From NCBI GenBank assembly GCA_022579005.1, contig MU401494.1:62001-126000 (forward strand): DNA of 64,000 bases. The letters are read 5' to 3'. The DNA comes from Poronia punctata (taxonomy: Eukaryota > Ascomycota > Sordariomycetes > Xylariales > Xylariaceae). Below the pieces are notes generated by a model. It saw only the letters and a program-made list of their open reading frames with translations. It had not been told where the DNA came from and searched no databases. This document shows, piece by piece, positions 23,861 to 37,112 of the stretch (positions within the stretch are counted from its first letter, which is position 1; each line of letters opens with the position of its first letter). Position numbers and translations under genes: made by a program.

Positions 23861-26800
23861 ATAGTTTTTATAAAGTCTAAGCTTTTAGTTTATAAACTAT
23901 TATATATATACTAAGCTATTTTTAAATTTTATTAATATAACGCTTAATACTTTTAGTTTTTTAAGTAATATAATAACTATTTTATTTTTATATTTTATAT
24001 AAACTAGTAGCTAGTAAAAAAAAAAGGTTGCATTATATACTATTATAAAAGCTTTGCTTTTAAAATTAGCTATTATATTGTTTTAATAAAGTATTAAATA
24101 AATATTTAAAATGCTAATATTATTTAGCGCGTATAGGTTTATAATAACTCTTTTTTTCTTTTTACTATTTATAATCTTTTATATAATAAATACTAAGTAT
24201 TTAAATAAGCTAGGTTTTTTTATTTAATATAGTTTTTTTTGTTAGTATAGTATATTAAACGTGTTATTAAAAATTTGTTAGTTTTTAATTTTTAGTTAAT
24301 ATAGTTTTATTTTTATTTATTATTTTTGCTAATTATTAATAAGATTAACTTTTAGTTTTTTTTTTTTTAATATTAGTATAATACTTTTTTTTATTTATAT
24401 ATTATATTGCTTTAATATTTTAATAAACTTTAATATATACTATAGCTTTTTATTAAATATATAGACTTTGTATTTTGTTTTAATAAATAAAATATATTTT
24501 AAATAAATTAGTTTTATTTTAATATTTTTATAATTTATATTTAGTTATAGCAATATATTATAATTATTTTTAGCTAATATTAACTAAGCTTTGTAAATAT
24601 TAAGTATTTTTATTTATAAGTAAGCTAGTATATTATTATTAAAATTAAACTAATTAAAGCTTGTTTTATATTATATAGCTAATATTTTAGCATAAGTATT
24701 AGTTTAGTATACTTTTTTAATTTTATTAATGTTTAGGTTTTTAATATTTTTTAATTTTAAGTTTTTTTTAAGTATAATTAGTTTATTAGTAGTATTAGTA
24801 TATATTACTAACTTAAATAATTTATAGTTTAGTATAGTATTTATAAGTTTAAATAATAATGCTTAAAATATAAAATATTTTTTATATTTAAAATAGTGTT
24901 TATTTAGCAAATTTATATATTGTATTAGTATATTTATTATAATATATAGTTTAACTATTATATTAGTTTATATAGTAACTTTTTATTTTAGTAGTATATA
25001 TTTATAAAAAATAGTTATAAGTATTGTTACTTTAGCTACTAAATTTATATATAGTTGTTGTTTAAATATATATAATATAACGCTATGTTTATAAAACTAT
25101 AATATATTTAAAAAAATTTTTAGTTTTAAGTTTTAATATAGCTATGCTATTATTTTAATATATACGTTTAGCTTTATATTAGTTTATAGTAGTATTAAAA
25201 AAGTTGCTATCTTATTTAGTTTAATTATGCTTTTTATTTTTTTAAATAGTATTAGTTAAAGTGCTTAATAAACCTTATATAGTACTTTTGCTTTATTAAA
25301 AAACTATTTGCTTACTATTATGTTTAATATTTTTAAATCTGCATATATTATAAATATATTATATTAACTTTTAAATTTAGCTAATAATTTAGTATATATA
25401 TACTTAAAGAGAATTTTTTAACTTAATATTGTTTTTAGCTTTGCGTTAATAATTACTTTTTTATATAAAGTATAATTATTATTTATATAAAAAAATTTAC
25501 TTAATACTATTATTAAGTTAATAAGATTTTTAAAATAGTTTTTAACTATTAGCTTATAATATAATAGTAATTATTTTATATTTTAATAATAAAAATTTTT
25601 TATTATGTGCTTTATATACTAGTTTTTTAAAAAAAACACTATTTAACATTTTTTATAAGTATGTTTATATTTTAGTACAAGTGCTAGTTTATTAATAATT
25701 ATAAAAACTAATAAATAGTTATTAATGTTTTAATTGCTGTTTAGCAATATATAGACTTTGTTTTTATTATTTAAAATCTTTTTTTTAAAAAAGTAGCTAT
25801 TTTATTTTAATTTGTTTTTTTTTTAGTTTTTGTTTTTTTTTTAGTTTTTGTTTTTTTTATTATATACTACATATACTTTATTAACTTGTTATTTGCTTTA
25901 AGTATTTTATTGTCTTAATTATTTAACTTAACAGTTAAATTTACGTTTTTAAAAAAATTGTTTATTTTATAGTTTATAAAATTAATTAAAGGTTTGTTTT
26001 TTATTATAGCAATTGTTATAATTATATAGCTTATTTTAGTTATATTAGTTATTATAATTATTATAATTGTTATAATTATTATAATTATTATAATTGTTTT
26101 TGTTATATAACTTGTTTGTTTGGCCTTAACGGTTACTATAATTGTTATATTTTTAATATATATTTTTTTATTATTTTCTTAAAGTATTGTTGTATTAAGC
26201 TACGTATACGTAGCTAAGCGTTAAGATTATATTAAAGCTACTTAATAGCTTTTAATTAATTATTATTAAAAAAGGTAATATAATTGTTTATTTATATATT
26301 ATTGCTTTTTTTTTTAAATAATTAAAGTATTTATAAAATGCTATACTTAGTTTTAGTTTAATAACTAGTTACTATAAAAATAAGTAAATTATATTATAAA
26401 CTTATATTAATTACTAAATAAGTGTTTTAAAACCTAATACTTTTATATATTTAGTAATTTTAGCTGCTTATAATTAAATTAATATACTATTTTAAAGTTA
26501 ATTTGTTTTAAATATATTATTTAAATTTTAAAGTATTATAAAAGTATTTGCTAAAAGTATTTAAAATTTATTTTAAAGTTTTTTTAATACAATTATATTG
26601 TTTGCTAGCATTGTTTTTTTAAAATTTAGTTTGTATTTTTTTACTTACTATGCTTATATATTTTTTTAAAGTAGTTATAAAAAATCTTTTTAAATAATTA
26701 TAGCTTTTGCTAGATTTTTTAAATATTTTTTAATACTATTTTTAAATAGTAGCATATTGCGCTAATAAGTATTTATATTAACTATAATATAATCTTTTTA

Positions 26801-27987
26801 ATTAAATAATATATTAATGTTAAGGTTAAAGTAACTAACTTGTTAGATTTTTTAGCTATACAACTTATTATTATTATTGCTAGGCTATGCTTAATTATTA
26901 AAAAATTTAAGTATTTTTATTATTATAGCTATTATTTTAGTTATTTTAGCTAGATTAAAAGGTGCTAGAGTAGCTAGTTAGTTTGCTATATTACTATTAA
27001 GTTAAAGTTATAACTTTTATTAAACTGTTAATAGTTTTAATTATTATATTAGCTTAATAAGTAATTGTTTTTAAAGTTTTGCAAACTTTTTTACTAGTAA
27101 TAATATAGCTATAATGTTAATAAAATAAAAAGCTAACGTTTAATAAAATAAGTTTAGTACTAATAAAATATTTAAGCTGTTATTTAATAAGGTTTTGTTA
27201 AAGTTAAAAATAAGTAGTCCTTTTTTTAAAAAAGTATGTTGTTTATTTAATAAGTTATTATTAAGATTTTTATATGTTTATAATGCTTAGTTATATAGTT
27301 TATTAACTTTAAACTTGTAAGCTTATTTATTTACTTGTTAACTTACTAAATATAGTAAAAAGGTAAGTGTTTATTTATTGTTTTTTATAAAAGGCGTTAG
27401 TTTAGATTTAAGTTTTAAGTATTTATTTGCTATACTTTTAAAATATTTTGTTTTTAAGTTAGGCTTAGCTTAGTTAATGCTTTAATTTTTAATATTTTTT
27501 AAAAATTTATTAATAGTAATATATTATTTAATTATATTAATATCTTTGCTATTTATATAATTTAAAGTATATAGCGCCTACTAAAATATTTTAATAATTT
27601 ATTTATTTTAATAATATATAGCGCTTACTAGTCTTTAAAGTGTTTTTTTTAAATAGAGGTAAAATTAAAGGCTTTCTTTTTTATTTTTTTATTTATATAA
27701 CGTAGTAAATTGTTATAAATAAAAAATTGCAAGAAAAAAGGGAAGGTAAGCTATAAAAAATAAAATAAACAATTAAATTAGGGTATGTTTTTTATAGTGC
27801 TACGATTAAAGCGTTAGGATGTTGTTACAATTTTTAGATTTAGTATTTTTATAGTTTGGTTAATTTCTTATTATATTAACTAATTTACTTTAGTTTTTTT
27901 AAAAAAAATATACTATAAAGATCTTATCCCCTATATAATAGTTATAGTTATAGTGCGGCCGACTAAGCAGTATTGCTAGCTACTATT

Positions 27988-28153
27988 TAATAGCATTAAG
28001 TTAGTATAATAAAATAAAAATAAATTAACTAGAGTAGAAGCAAGGTTTAAATAATCCTTTAGATTAATTTATACTATGTTTGTAGACTAATAAGGTTATG
28101 TAATAAAGTCACGTGACGTATCTATATAATGTATCTTTATAATATGCATAATA
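27988..28153 (-). repeat. 5' LTR of element A
   Basis: 166 bases, aligned without gaps to 19637-19802; all differences are transitions. The terminal TG and CA have become TA and TA. Confidence 0.88.
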
Positions 28154-28158
28154 TAAGT
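28154..28158. repeat. Target-site duplication of element A, right copy
   Basis: TAAGT immediately outside the 5' LTR, identical to 19632-19636. Confidence 0.8.
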
Positions 28159-28568
28159 ATAAATAGCTTAACGCTAAATATAAAAATTATAAATAATTTA
28201 TTATTAAAAGCAAGCGTTGCGTGTTTTAATAACTATCCAATTAAGCTTTGCAAAAAGCAAAAAAAGTTAATTTTATACTTTAGCAATATTTTAAAAAAAG
28301 TAGTAAATATAACTATAATATTAATATAAAGCGCTTTTAATTTAATAAACTTTAACGTAAATATATACTTATATAATTAGTATTTGCTTAGTTTATATAA
28401 AAGTAAAAAAATAATTAAAAATATTGCTAAAGTTTATAAAGTTTTTAGTACTAAAAAAAAGTATTTAGTTTTTAAAACTAATATTTTTGCTTATATAAAG
28501 CTTATATAAACTTAAGTAAATATTTATATTAAACTAATACTTATAATAATATAAACATTTTTTTATAA
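28159..28568. repeat. AT-rich spacer between elements A and B
   Basis: 410 bases of mutated sequence that should have been continuous with 19631 before A inserted. An open frame of 66 codons starting inside the LTR is lysine- and isoleucine-rich and is probably chance. Confidence 0.55.
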
Positions 28569-28815
28569 TAGTTACGGATCGGTTAATAGCAGTACAGCTA
28601 ATTAGGTGGCTTATAGCTATTATTTCCTTTAAACAATAAATATAAAGGCTTGCACTTGTAAATAGCTATAGCCCTACTAGTTAGTATACACATAGGTCTG
28701 CACTTTTAACAAAAGCTTAAAAGCTTTTCTTTTTTTTTTTTTTTATCTTAAGATTTCTAGCAATAAATTAAGTTACTTTTAAAAGCCTTGCTTTTTTTAT
28801 AACTTAATTATAACA
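28569..28815 (+). repeat. 5' LTR of element B
   Basis: 247 bases from TAGTTACGG to ATAACA. It starts TA where TG is expected, consistent with RIP. Equal in length to 35125-35371. Confidence 0.88.
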
Positions 28816-30612
28816 ATTTTAAAGTTATTAATACTAGTTAAAAAACGTAATATTTTAACTTAATAATTTAACTTAATTAAAATTAACTTAACTTAGTAGT
28901 ACTACGTTAGTAGCGCTGCTAAAAACTAATATTTTAGCTACTAACTAGTTATAGCTTAAAAAAACAAAAAGCGTGCAAAAATGCGCGTAGCTATAAAGTA
29001 ATAAGCTTTAGCTAAAATACTATACTAAAATAGTAACTTTATAAAAACTATTTTTAAAATAAACAAGATTTTTTAAATAAAAGCTTATAAACAATTTACT
29101 ATACTTTTTTATTTGTTTTTAAAAATAAAAAGCAAGACTTTAAGTTATATTATTAAGAAATTTAATAATAAAAACACTTTAAAGACCTTAATAAAATAAG
29201 CTTAAGTATTTAACTAATATATAGCTAAAAATACTTTTTAAAAAATATGCTATATATAAATAACTAAGAAATTTTATTAAAAAACTTATAAGCTAATAAA
29301 AGCTTTTGCTAAGCTATACGTTAAAAAAACTAATAAACCTAGCTTTTTATTTATAGCACTTATAAAAAATAAAAAAAAAGCTATTTTTAACTTTAATAGT
29401 ACTATAAATATTAAAGCTTTTAATAACTTAATAAAATCTTACCTTAAAGTAATTTTTTAAAAATTAAAAATTTAAGCTTTAATACTAATAGCATACTAAG
29501 TATAAAAAAACACTATATATTGCTTGCTTACTATTAGCTAATAAACTATAACGGACTTAGTTTAATAAGCATAATACTTAGCTTATTTTAGCTTAAAAAA
29601 AACTACTAAGTTAAAAGCTAAAATATAGCATTTATAAAGATAAAAAAAAGATTAAATACGTAGTTAAAATAAAGCTGCACTTTTGCTAACTATAAATTAA
29701 AATAAAATTATAAAACGCATAACTTTAAAGCTAGCAAAAGCTTATAATAAAATTAACTGCTTAAAAAACTAAATAATTAACGCTAATTAATAAGTAGTAA
29801 ACTTACTAGCTTATAATAAATTAATATTTTAAAATAACGTTTTTTTGTTTACTTTTTTTATATAACCTTGTAAATTTGCAAAGATTAAAGTGTTTATATT
29901 TTATAATAACAAAGAAAAAAATAAGGTTATATTTAAAGTATAGCTACGCTATATATATAATTGCTTTAAAGCTAACAAAAATTAGTTTATTAATAACTAA
30001 GCTAAACTAGCTAATATTAAAGCTTATTTAAAAAGCTTTATAGCTAAAAACTTTTAGCTATATTTATAAAACAATTACTTAAATATAATAAATATGCTTA
30101 TAAAGCTTTTAAACTACTTAAAAAGTAAGTATAAAAACGTTAACTAAAAGCAAAACGTTAAAACTAAATACTAAAAATTAAAAATAAAAAATCTTACTAA
30201 TTATTAAACTTTTAAAAACAACTTTATATATTTAGTAAGTAAACAATAAATTTTTTATACTAAATAAAAAAAAAAGTTTTATAATAAACTTATAGCTTAT
30301 TTATAATATAAAATTATATTTTAATACTTTAACAATATTGTTAATTTTAATATATTTATTTAATACTATATATAAGTAGTTTATACTTTTTAATAAGAAA
30401 ATAAACGCAAAATAGTACAAAAGCTTGCTAATAATTTTTGCTTTAATATAATTAAACTAGTATAGCTTAATACTAAAAAAATAAATATAGTTATAAAAAG
30501 TTATACTAGCAATGCTAAACTGCATAATAGTAGCTAACTTAGCTAACAAGTTTTTTTAAAACAATAACTTAAGCTTTTTGCTAAAAAAATAAAAACTTTA
30601 ATTATTAAAAGT

Positions 30613-30657
30613 TGTTGTTTTAATTATAAAGGTTAAAAATATACCTTTTATAAGTGT
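30613..30657 (+). pseudogene. Gag zinc-knuckle remnant of element B
   Basis: The codons read C-F-N-Y-K-G-stop-K-Y-T-F-Y-K-C, which fits CX2CX4HX4C exactly in spacing, with the second Cys changed to Tyr (TGT to TAT) and the His to Tyr (CAT to TAT). It lies in a different frame from the reverse transcriptase. Confidence 0.7.
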
Positions 30658-31730
30658 TTATAAAAAAAAGACAACTTTAACTAGCAAGCACGTATTTAAG
30701 CTATTTTGCTAGCTTACGGTTTTAATAACAATACCTTTTTTGCTAAGAAAAAAAGAAAAAAAAAACAAACTTTAAAAAAATAACTTTAAAACAAGTTAAC
30801 TTTTACTTAAAAAAAGTGTTACTTAGCATTAATATAAATAAAAAATTAAGTATAGTAAATAAGTGTATAAAAAAAGATTTTTTTATATTTAGCTATATAT
30901 TATTAAATAATAAATTTTTTTTATAAACTAACAACGTTTTAAGTAATATAAAAGCTAATATATATATAGCTATAAACATGTTTTTAGCAATAAAAATTAA
31001 AGCTAACTTTAACTTAATTATTATTATAAACTTTAATTACTAAATAGCAATAAAATTTAATAGCAAAAGTTGCTAAAAAATATATAAAATACTTATAATT
31101 ATATTTTAAGTAAACTAATAAACGTTTAAAAAAGTTTTTTTAATAGTTTTGCATATATAATATAATATAATATTAAGTAAGCTATAATTTACTAAGCATA
31201 AAGTATTACTAGACTATAAAAACTATTAGCTACTATTTTTAAAAACTTTACTAGCAAAATTTAAATGCTTATTAAACAAAAGCACTTAAACGTAAATATT
31301 TAAAAAAACAAGCTTTAAACCTTTAACTAATAATATAATATTAGCTTTTATAAAAAAAATTCCTTACTACTATACCTATTTTAACTTAATAAAAGTTGAT
31401 TTTTTAAAAATAAAAAAAGCTTTAATAGCAAAAAAAAACCTACTTAAAAAAATATAAAAAATATAAAGTATTTTTAATAAATAGTTATTTAACGTATAAA
31501 AACTATATTAAATAAAAAAAAATAGTATATTTTAGTACAAAAAAAAGCTAATAGTTAAACTTTGCTTACTTATAGCTTTATTATTTTAGCATATAGTTTA
31601 AGTAAATTAATTAAAAAACAAAGTTAAAATAATTAGTATAAAAAAAATTAATATAGTTATAAATAAAAAATAAATTAAAAAGTTTTTTAATAAAAAAAGC
31701 AAAAAGCTAAAAAAGCAAGCTTTAAAAGTA

Positions 31731-34060
31731 ATTCCTTTTAAATATTATAACTTACTACGTACTTTTAGCAAAGTTAATTTAAATACTTTATTGCTATATT
31801 AGCTTAAAGTAAACTATTAAATTAAATTTTTAAAAAAGAAATTATTAAAAAATCTTAAGTATAGCTTATTATATAAAATGTTATTAAATAAGTTAAAAGC
31901 AGTTAAAAAATACTTAGTAAACTAGTTATAAAAAAGCTTTATTAAACTAAGCAATGCTTTATAAGCATTTTTAGTTTTATTTATATTAAAACTATATAAA
32001 AAACTATATTTTTGCGTTAACTATTAAAAGCTAAATAACTTAATAAAAAAAAATTAATACTTTTTACTGCTAATTAAAAAAACTTTATTATATATATTTA
32101 AAGCAAAAATATTTACTAAAATTAATATATAATAAGTATTTTACTATATTTAAATAATACTAAAAATAAAAAACCTTATAACTTTTTAAACTTAATATAA
32201 TATATACTAGTATAAAGTGTTATTATTTAAGCTTATAAACAAACTATTTACGTTTTAAAAATATATTAACAATACTTTATTTAATTATTTTAATTACTTT
32301 TATTGCGCTTATATAAATAATATATTAATATACTTTATAACTTTAAAAAAATACTAAAAATATATAAAAAAAGTTTTATTGCAGCTATAAAAAGCTAGTT
32401 TACAAGCTAATTTAAAAAAATTAAAATTTTACGTTATAAAAACTAAATTTTTAAAATATATAGTTAGTGCTAAAAGCATAAGCGTTAACTTAAGTAAAAT
32501 AAAAGTAATTAAAAATTAAGCTGCGCTTATAACTATAAAAAAAGTATAATTTTTTTTAAGATTTTATAACTTTTATAAAAAGTTTATATACAACTATAGC
32601 TATAAAGCAAAGCTACTTATAGTATTAACTTATAATAACACTTTTTTTATTTAAAGCAAAAAATGCAAAAAGGCCTTTTAAAAACTAAAAAAGACTTTAA
32701 TAGCAGCCTTTTTACTACAACACTATAACTATAACTTACTTATAAAAGTAAAAATTAACGCGTTAAACAAAGTAGCAGCTAAAATTTTAACGTAGTTATA
32801 TTTTAATAAAAAATAGTACTTATTAGCTTTTTTTTTAAAAACTATAAGCAAAGCTAAACTTAATTATAAAATTTATAATAAAAAATATTAGTAGTAGTTT
32901 TAGCTATAAAAAAATAAAAAGCTAAACTTATTAGTTATTAATATAATAAACTATTTTTAATTATTATTAACTATAAAGCATTAAAATATTTTAGTATAAA
33001 ATAACATTTTAATTTATAATAAGCAAAATAGTTTATTTTTTTAGCAAAATATAACTTTATAATTATATATTGCTTAAAAAAAAAAAATATAGTTATAAAC
33101 GCGCTATTTAGAAAATAAAAAAATGTAATTTTTTAAAAAGTAAAAAAAGATTTATATAAGTACGCTACCTTTTTTTAACTAGTTATAACTAAATTTACGT
33201 TAACATAAATAAAAAACATAATTAAAATCTTATTTTTTAAACTTTAAAAAAAAGTAGAAGCTTTAAAAGGTTTTTAACTTATAAACAAAATTTTATAAGA
33301 AAATTAAAAAAACCTAAGTATATAAATTTATAAACAAAAAATAAAAGCTAAAATTAAAGATTTAAATAGCAAAATAAATATAAATAATTTATAAAAACTA
33401 GAAAATAGTTTAACTACATATAAAAAGAAACTAGTAGTACTAAATACCTTTTTTTTATAAACAAAATTAATAAAAAAAGCATATAAAAAAATATTAACAG
33501 CATACTTAAGTAAAAAAAAGATATGCTACCTAGTTATAAAAAAGTATTAGTAGCTTTAACTAAAAAATAATTATAATAAATACGTAGTAAATTGCTTACA
33601 ATATTATTTAGCTAAAGTTTTTAAAAATAAAATACTAGGCAAACTAATATTATTACTAATTTTAAACTGCGTTTAAAAACATATTATAATAAACTTTAAA
33701 CAAATACTAAAAAATAAGTATAAATTTAATAATATAATAGTTATAGTAAATAAACTAAAAAAAAAGTTATAAACTATTTTTTATACAATAAAAATTATAA
33801 TATAATAAGTAGCTTAACTATACTATAAAAAACTATTTAAAGTATTTAAATTGCTAGTTATAATTACTTTAAATTACAAACTTTAGTTTATTTTTGCTTT
33901 TATAAACAAAGTTGCTAAAATCTTTAGCATTATATAGACTTTAGCTTTATTAAGGCACTATAAAACAATAAAGCAAGCTAAAATAATAAATAAGTACTTA
34001 AATTAAAAATTACGCCTATATATTAACTACTACTAAAATAATTAGTTAAAAAAAAATACT
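31731..34060 (+). pseudogene. Pol remnant of element B: RT, RNase H and integrase
   Basis: From 31731 one frame reads through the polymerase domain: YSLLYKML, FIKLSNA, FCVNY, AKIFTKINI, YQYKVLLF, then YINNILIY at 32310-32333 and FYNFYKKFI, each matching a conserved gypsy RT block in order. Near 32877-32886, in an A run, the frame shifts by one base. The new frame carries RNase H (YKALKYF, FLAKYNF, NALFRK, about 32900-33110) and integrase (IIVIVNKLKKKL, HYKTIKQAKIINKYLN, about 33570-34060). Stops occur mainly where Gln, Arg or Trp codons are expected. Not functional. Confidence 0.85.
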
Positions 34061-35124
34061 AGCTATAAACTATATATAAGCTGCAATACTATATAAGTTA
34101 ATAAGGTTATTATTATATAAAGTAAAAATAGGTTTTTTAATACTACTATAATTTAATTAAAAAAATAAAACAGTAAGTAATAAAATAAAAAACTTCTTAT
34201 AAAAAAAATAAAAATTATATACTAAAGCACAAAGCTAAATTTAAATTATTATAGATTATGTTAACGTAGCTAAAAAAAACTTATAACGTATATAAAAATA
34301 AATAACTAAACAAGCAAACTAAAGCTATAAAAAACTTAACTTTAATATAAAAAACTTTGTTTTTATACTAAAAAAATAATAAGCATAGCAAACTAACTAA
34401 CTATTTAATAAGCTTAATTACTTAATAACCTAATAAAAATTTTATATTTTATTTTATAATAAAAATACTTATACGCTTAAAGTACTGCTTATTTAGTAAG
34501 CAACTAATAAATACTACGCTAACTAGTTATAAAAATACTTAAATAACTTATTATTAAGCTAAAAATTTAAAAACTTTAAAAGTAAAACAATTGCACTATT
34601 AAGCAAAAAAAAGTTTATAATAAAAAAAATACGCATGTTAAAGCTATACTATAAAAAACTTTAATATAAAGTAAATTAAAAAAAATAAAATATAGATAAT
34701 AAATAATATTTTATAAAAAACTTTAAAAACAATATAAAATTACTAAAACAATTTTATAAATAATACTTAAACGTAGCTAGCTTGCTACTACGCTTAGCTA
34801 AATAGCTTAAAGCAGCAGCTTATAATAAGTTTAATAAACTATATATTAACAATAATAAAGCTGCGCAACTTACGTTAAAAGTATAAAAAACGTAAAAAAA
34901 AAATATATAAAAAGCTACTTTATGCAGTTAAACTATTATAATTAATTATAAAAAAACTAGTACTATAGCGCAATAGTATAAAGGCCTAGACTATTATAAT
35001 AATAGTAAATATTTAAAGCAATCTTTTTTTAGCTAAAAAGCAACTAATTAAAAAAAACTTAAAAAATACTAGTTTAAACTTAAACTATGCTTTAAAATAA
35101 GTTATTTTTTTCTTTTAAAAAAAG

Positions 35125-35371
35125 TAGTTATAAATTAGTTAATAGCAATATAGCTAATTAAGTAGCTTATAGCTATTACTTCTTTTAAACAATAAATATA
35201 AAAGCTTATACTTGCAAACAGCTGCAGCCTTACTAGTTAGTGCACATATAAGTTTATACCTTTAATAAAAGCTTAAAAGCTTTTCTTTCTTTTTCTCTTT
35301 ACTTTAAGATTTTTAGCAATAAATTAAGTTACCTTTAAAAGCCTTGCCTTTTTTATAACTTAATTATAACA
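35125..35371 (+). repeat. 3' LTR of element B
   Basis: 247 bases, aligned to 28569-28815 without gaps. Both copies end in ATAACA. Confidence 0.88.
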
Positions 35372-37050
35372 ATAGTATATAAAGTAAAAGTAATATAAAA
35401 GTTTTAAAAAAGTTATATATTAGTATTATAAATTATAAACTAATTTATTTACATAGCAGCGTTTACTTTTAGCTTATTATTTTAAAAAAAGTTAGCAATA
35501 TAAAGCTTTTTTATAAGTTATATAATAAACTAGTTTAAAGTAATAAAAAGCTAAGTAATATATAATTATTTTTAGTTTATTAAGCTTTATAAGTTTTTAA
35601 GTAAGTTTTAAAAGCTTTTAAAAAAAATTTAAAAGCTTAAAAAAAGATTTTAAAAGCTACTAAAATTTTAAAAGCTAAAAAAAAAACTTTAAAAGCTAAA
35701 AAAAAGATTTTAAAAACTAGTAAGTATAAAGTTAAAAAAGTTACTTTTTAAATTATAAAGTACATTTAAGCTTATAAAAAAGCTTAAAAAACTTTTATTT
35801 TAGCTTAAAAAGCAACTTAAACTTTATAGTAAGCTTATATTAAGCTTATAGCATAGCTAACTTAAAGTAAAAGTTATAAGTAAATTATAACTAGTATGCT
35901 TTTTTTAATAATATTAATAAAAAATAATAGCTTAGTTATGCTAAGCTATTATAGTATATAATAAATTTAAGCTTAATTAGCTATAATAAAAAAGCGTGCT
36001 AGCACTATAAATTTTTTATTAATAAAAGTTTATATTTAAAAATTAGTTTATTAAAAAAGCTAAAAGTATTTTATTAGCTATAAAAAAAGCTTTTATTTAA
36101 GTAAAACTAAAAGCTAAAAATTTTTAGCGTTAAAAAAAAAGCTAAGCAATACTAAGTATATATTTAACTAATAAAAAGTAAGCAATTAAAGCTAAATATT
36201 AAAATGCTTTATTATAGCATTTTTAGTATATAAAAACTTTTTTATTAATATAAACACTAATAAAGTGCTATAATAAAAAAAATTAGCAGCATTTAATATA
36301 AATTATAATTGTAATTAAATTAAAAGCTTAATTAAGTAAATTAAAAAGCAAGTTATTTAAAAAAGGCTAATAGCTAGTATAAGCAAAAAAAAGTATAAAA
36401 AACATTTTAAAATATAGCTATTAAAACAAATTAGCATACTAATTAAACTTAAATATATAAGTAAAAAAGTTAAATATAATAAAAAGTTATTAGCTATTAT
36501 TTATTTTTAATTTTTATACTTTAACTTTAATTTTGTTTTTATTAAAAAAAACTTTTTAAATCTTTTTTTGCTTACTATAAGCTTTTTGCTTATAGCAAGC
36601 TTTTTGCTTATAGCGTACTTTTTGCTTGCTATAAGCTATATACTTACTATAAGCTATATATTTACTTACGCTTACTATAAGCTTTAAAAATCTTATATTT
36701 AAAGTTTAATAGTTATTATTAAAATTAAAAAGCTTAGTTATAAAATAATTATATAATAGTGTAGTTAAATAATATTTATTATTATTATTACTTTTTTATT
36801 TAACTAATAAAAGGTTTGCGCTATTTGTTTTAACTAATTAAAAAACTAGATAAAAACAACGCTAAAAGTTTAAAAATTTTATTAACCTCCTCTTTATACC
36901 TACTTATATATAAAAATTAAAATTAAGCTTGCTTTTTTATAACCTTAATCCTAAGACTAAGCAAGCTTTATAGGTCTTAAAATTGTAGTTATAAGAAAGT
37001 AAGCTTTTTAATAAAGTTATTAAGAACTATATATAAACACCGGACAAACC
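35372..37050. repeat. AT-rich repeat DNA right of element B, with short tandem repeats
   Basis: Unassigned mutated sequence. Two degenerate tandem repeats are visible: AAAAGATTTTAAAAGCT-like units at about 35600-35720, and GCTTACTATAA/GCTTTTT-type units at about 36556-36690. Composition returns to normal at about 37040-37060. Confidence 0.6.
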
Positions 37051-37112
37051 ACTTGAGCGAAAGGCGTCTTATATAATGTAAGTAACTAATAGTTAAGATG
37101 GTAAGCTACCAA

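Larger units (their letters stand above)
19637..28153 (-). mobile_element. Decayed Ty3/gypsy LTR retrotransposon A
   Basis: An 8.5-kb element with 166-bp direct LTRs (19637-19802 and 27988-28153) and a 5-bp target duplication, so it is a complete single insertion. Orientation is minus: next to the LTR at 19802 the minus strand shows a purine tract (AAGGGGGG near 19809-19817), and the LTR starts TGTTACGC and ends ATCA when read on that strand. A reverse-transcriptase active-site remnant at 23825-23851 (YINNVIIFS, for the family's YxDD) lies in the same orientation. Every difference I found between the LTRs is a transition, as RIP predicts. The interior has no intact reading frame. Its 8.2 kb is long for a gypsy element, so a further nested fragment is possible. 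Confidence 0.88.
28569..35371 (+). mobile_element. Decayed Ty3/gypsy LTR retrotransposon B
   Basis: A 6.8-kb element with 247-bp direct LTRs (28569-28815 and 35125-35371). Between them, in plus orientation, are a gag-type zinc knuckle (30616-30657), reverse transcriptase with YINN for YxDD (32310-32321), RNase H ending in a degenerate ADALSR-type motif (about 33095-33110) and integrase, the Ty3/gypsy order. A purine run (AAAAAAAG) abuts the 3' LTR. Stops and substitutions are those expected from C-to-T and G-to-A changes (Gln to stop, Asp to Asn, His and Cys to Tyr). The five bases flanking the LTRs do not match, so no target duplication could be confirmed. Confidence 0.9.
13741..37050. repeat. 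AT-rich, RIP-mutated repeat block
   Basis: About 23 kb at roughly 10-20% G+C (hand counts of single lines), with remaining C mostly in GCT, ACT or CTT contexts and CpA rare, as expected after C-to-T change at CpA on both strands. It contains two LTR retrotransposons whose paired LTRs differ, as far as I aligned them, only by C/T and G/A transitions. No intact gene is present; open frames are short and AT-biased. I read this as heterochromatic, RIP-inactivated repeat DNA. Confidence 0.93.

Noticed and set aside
28129..28329. 66-codon frame crossing the LTR end of element A
   Set aside because: It starts within the LTR and crosses the target duplication, so it cannot be an ancestral gene; composition explains it.
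28564..35376. Target-site duplication for element B
   Set aside because: The flanking five bases (TATAA and ATAGT) do not match even allowing transitions, with the LTR ends I could define.
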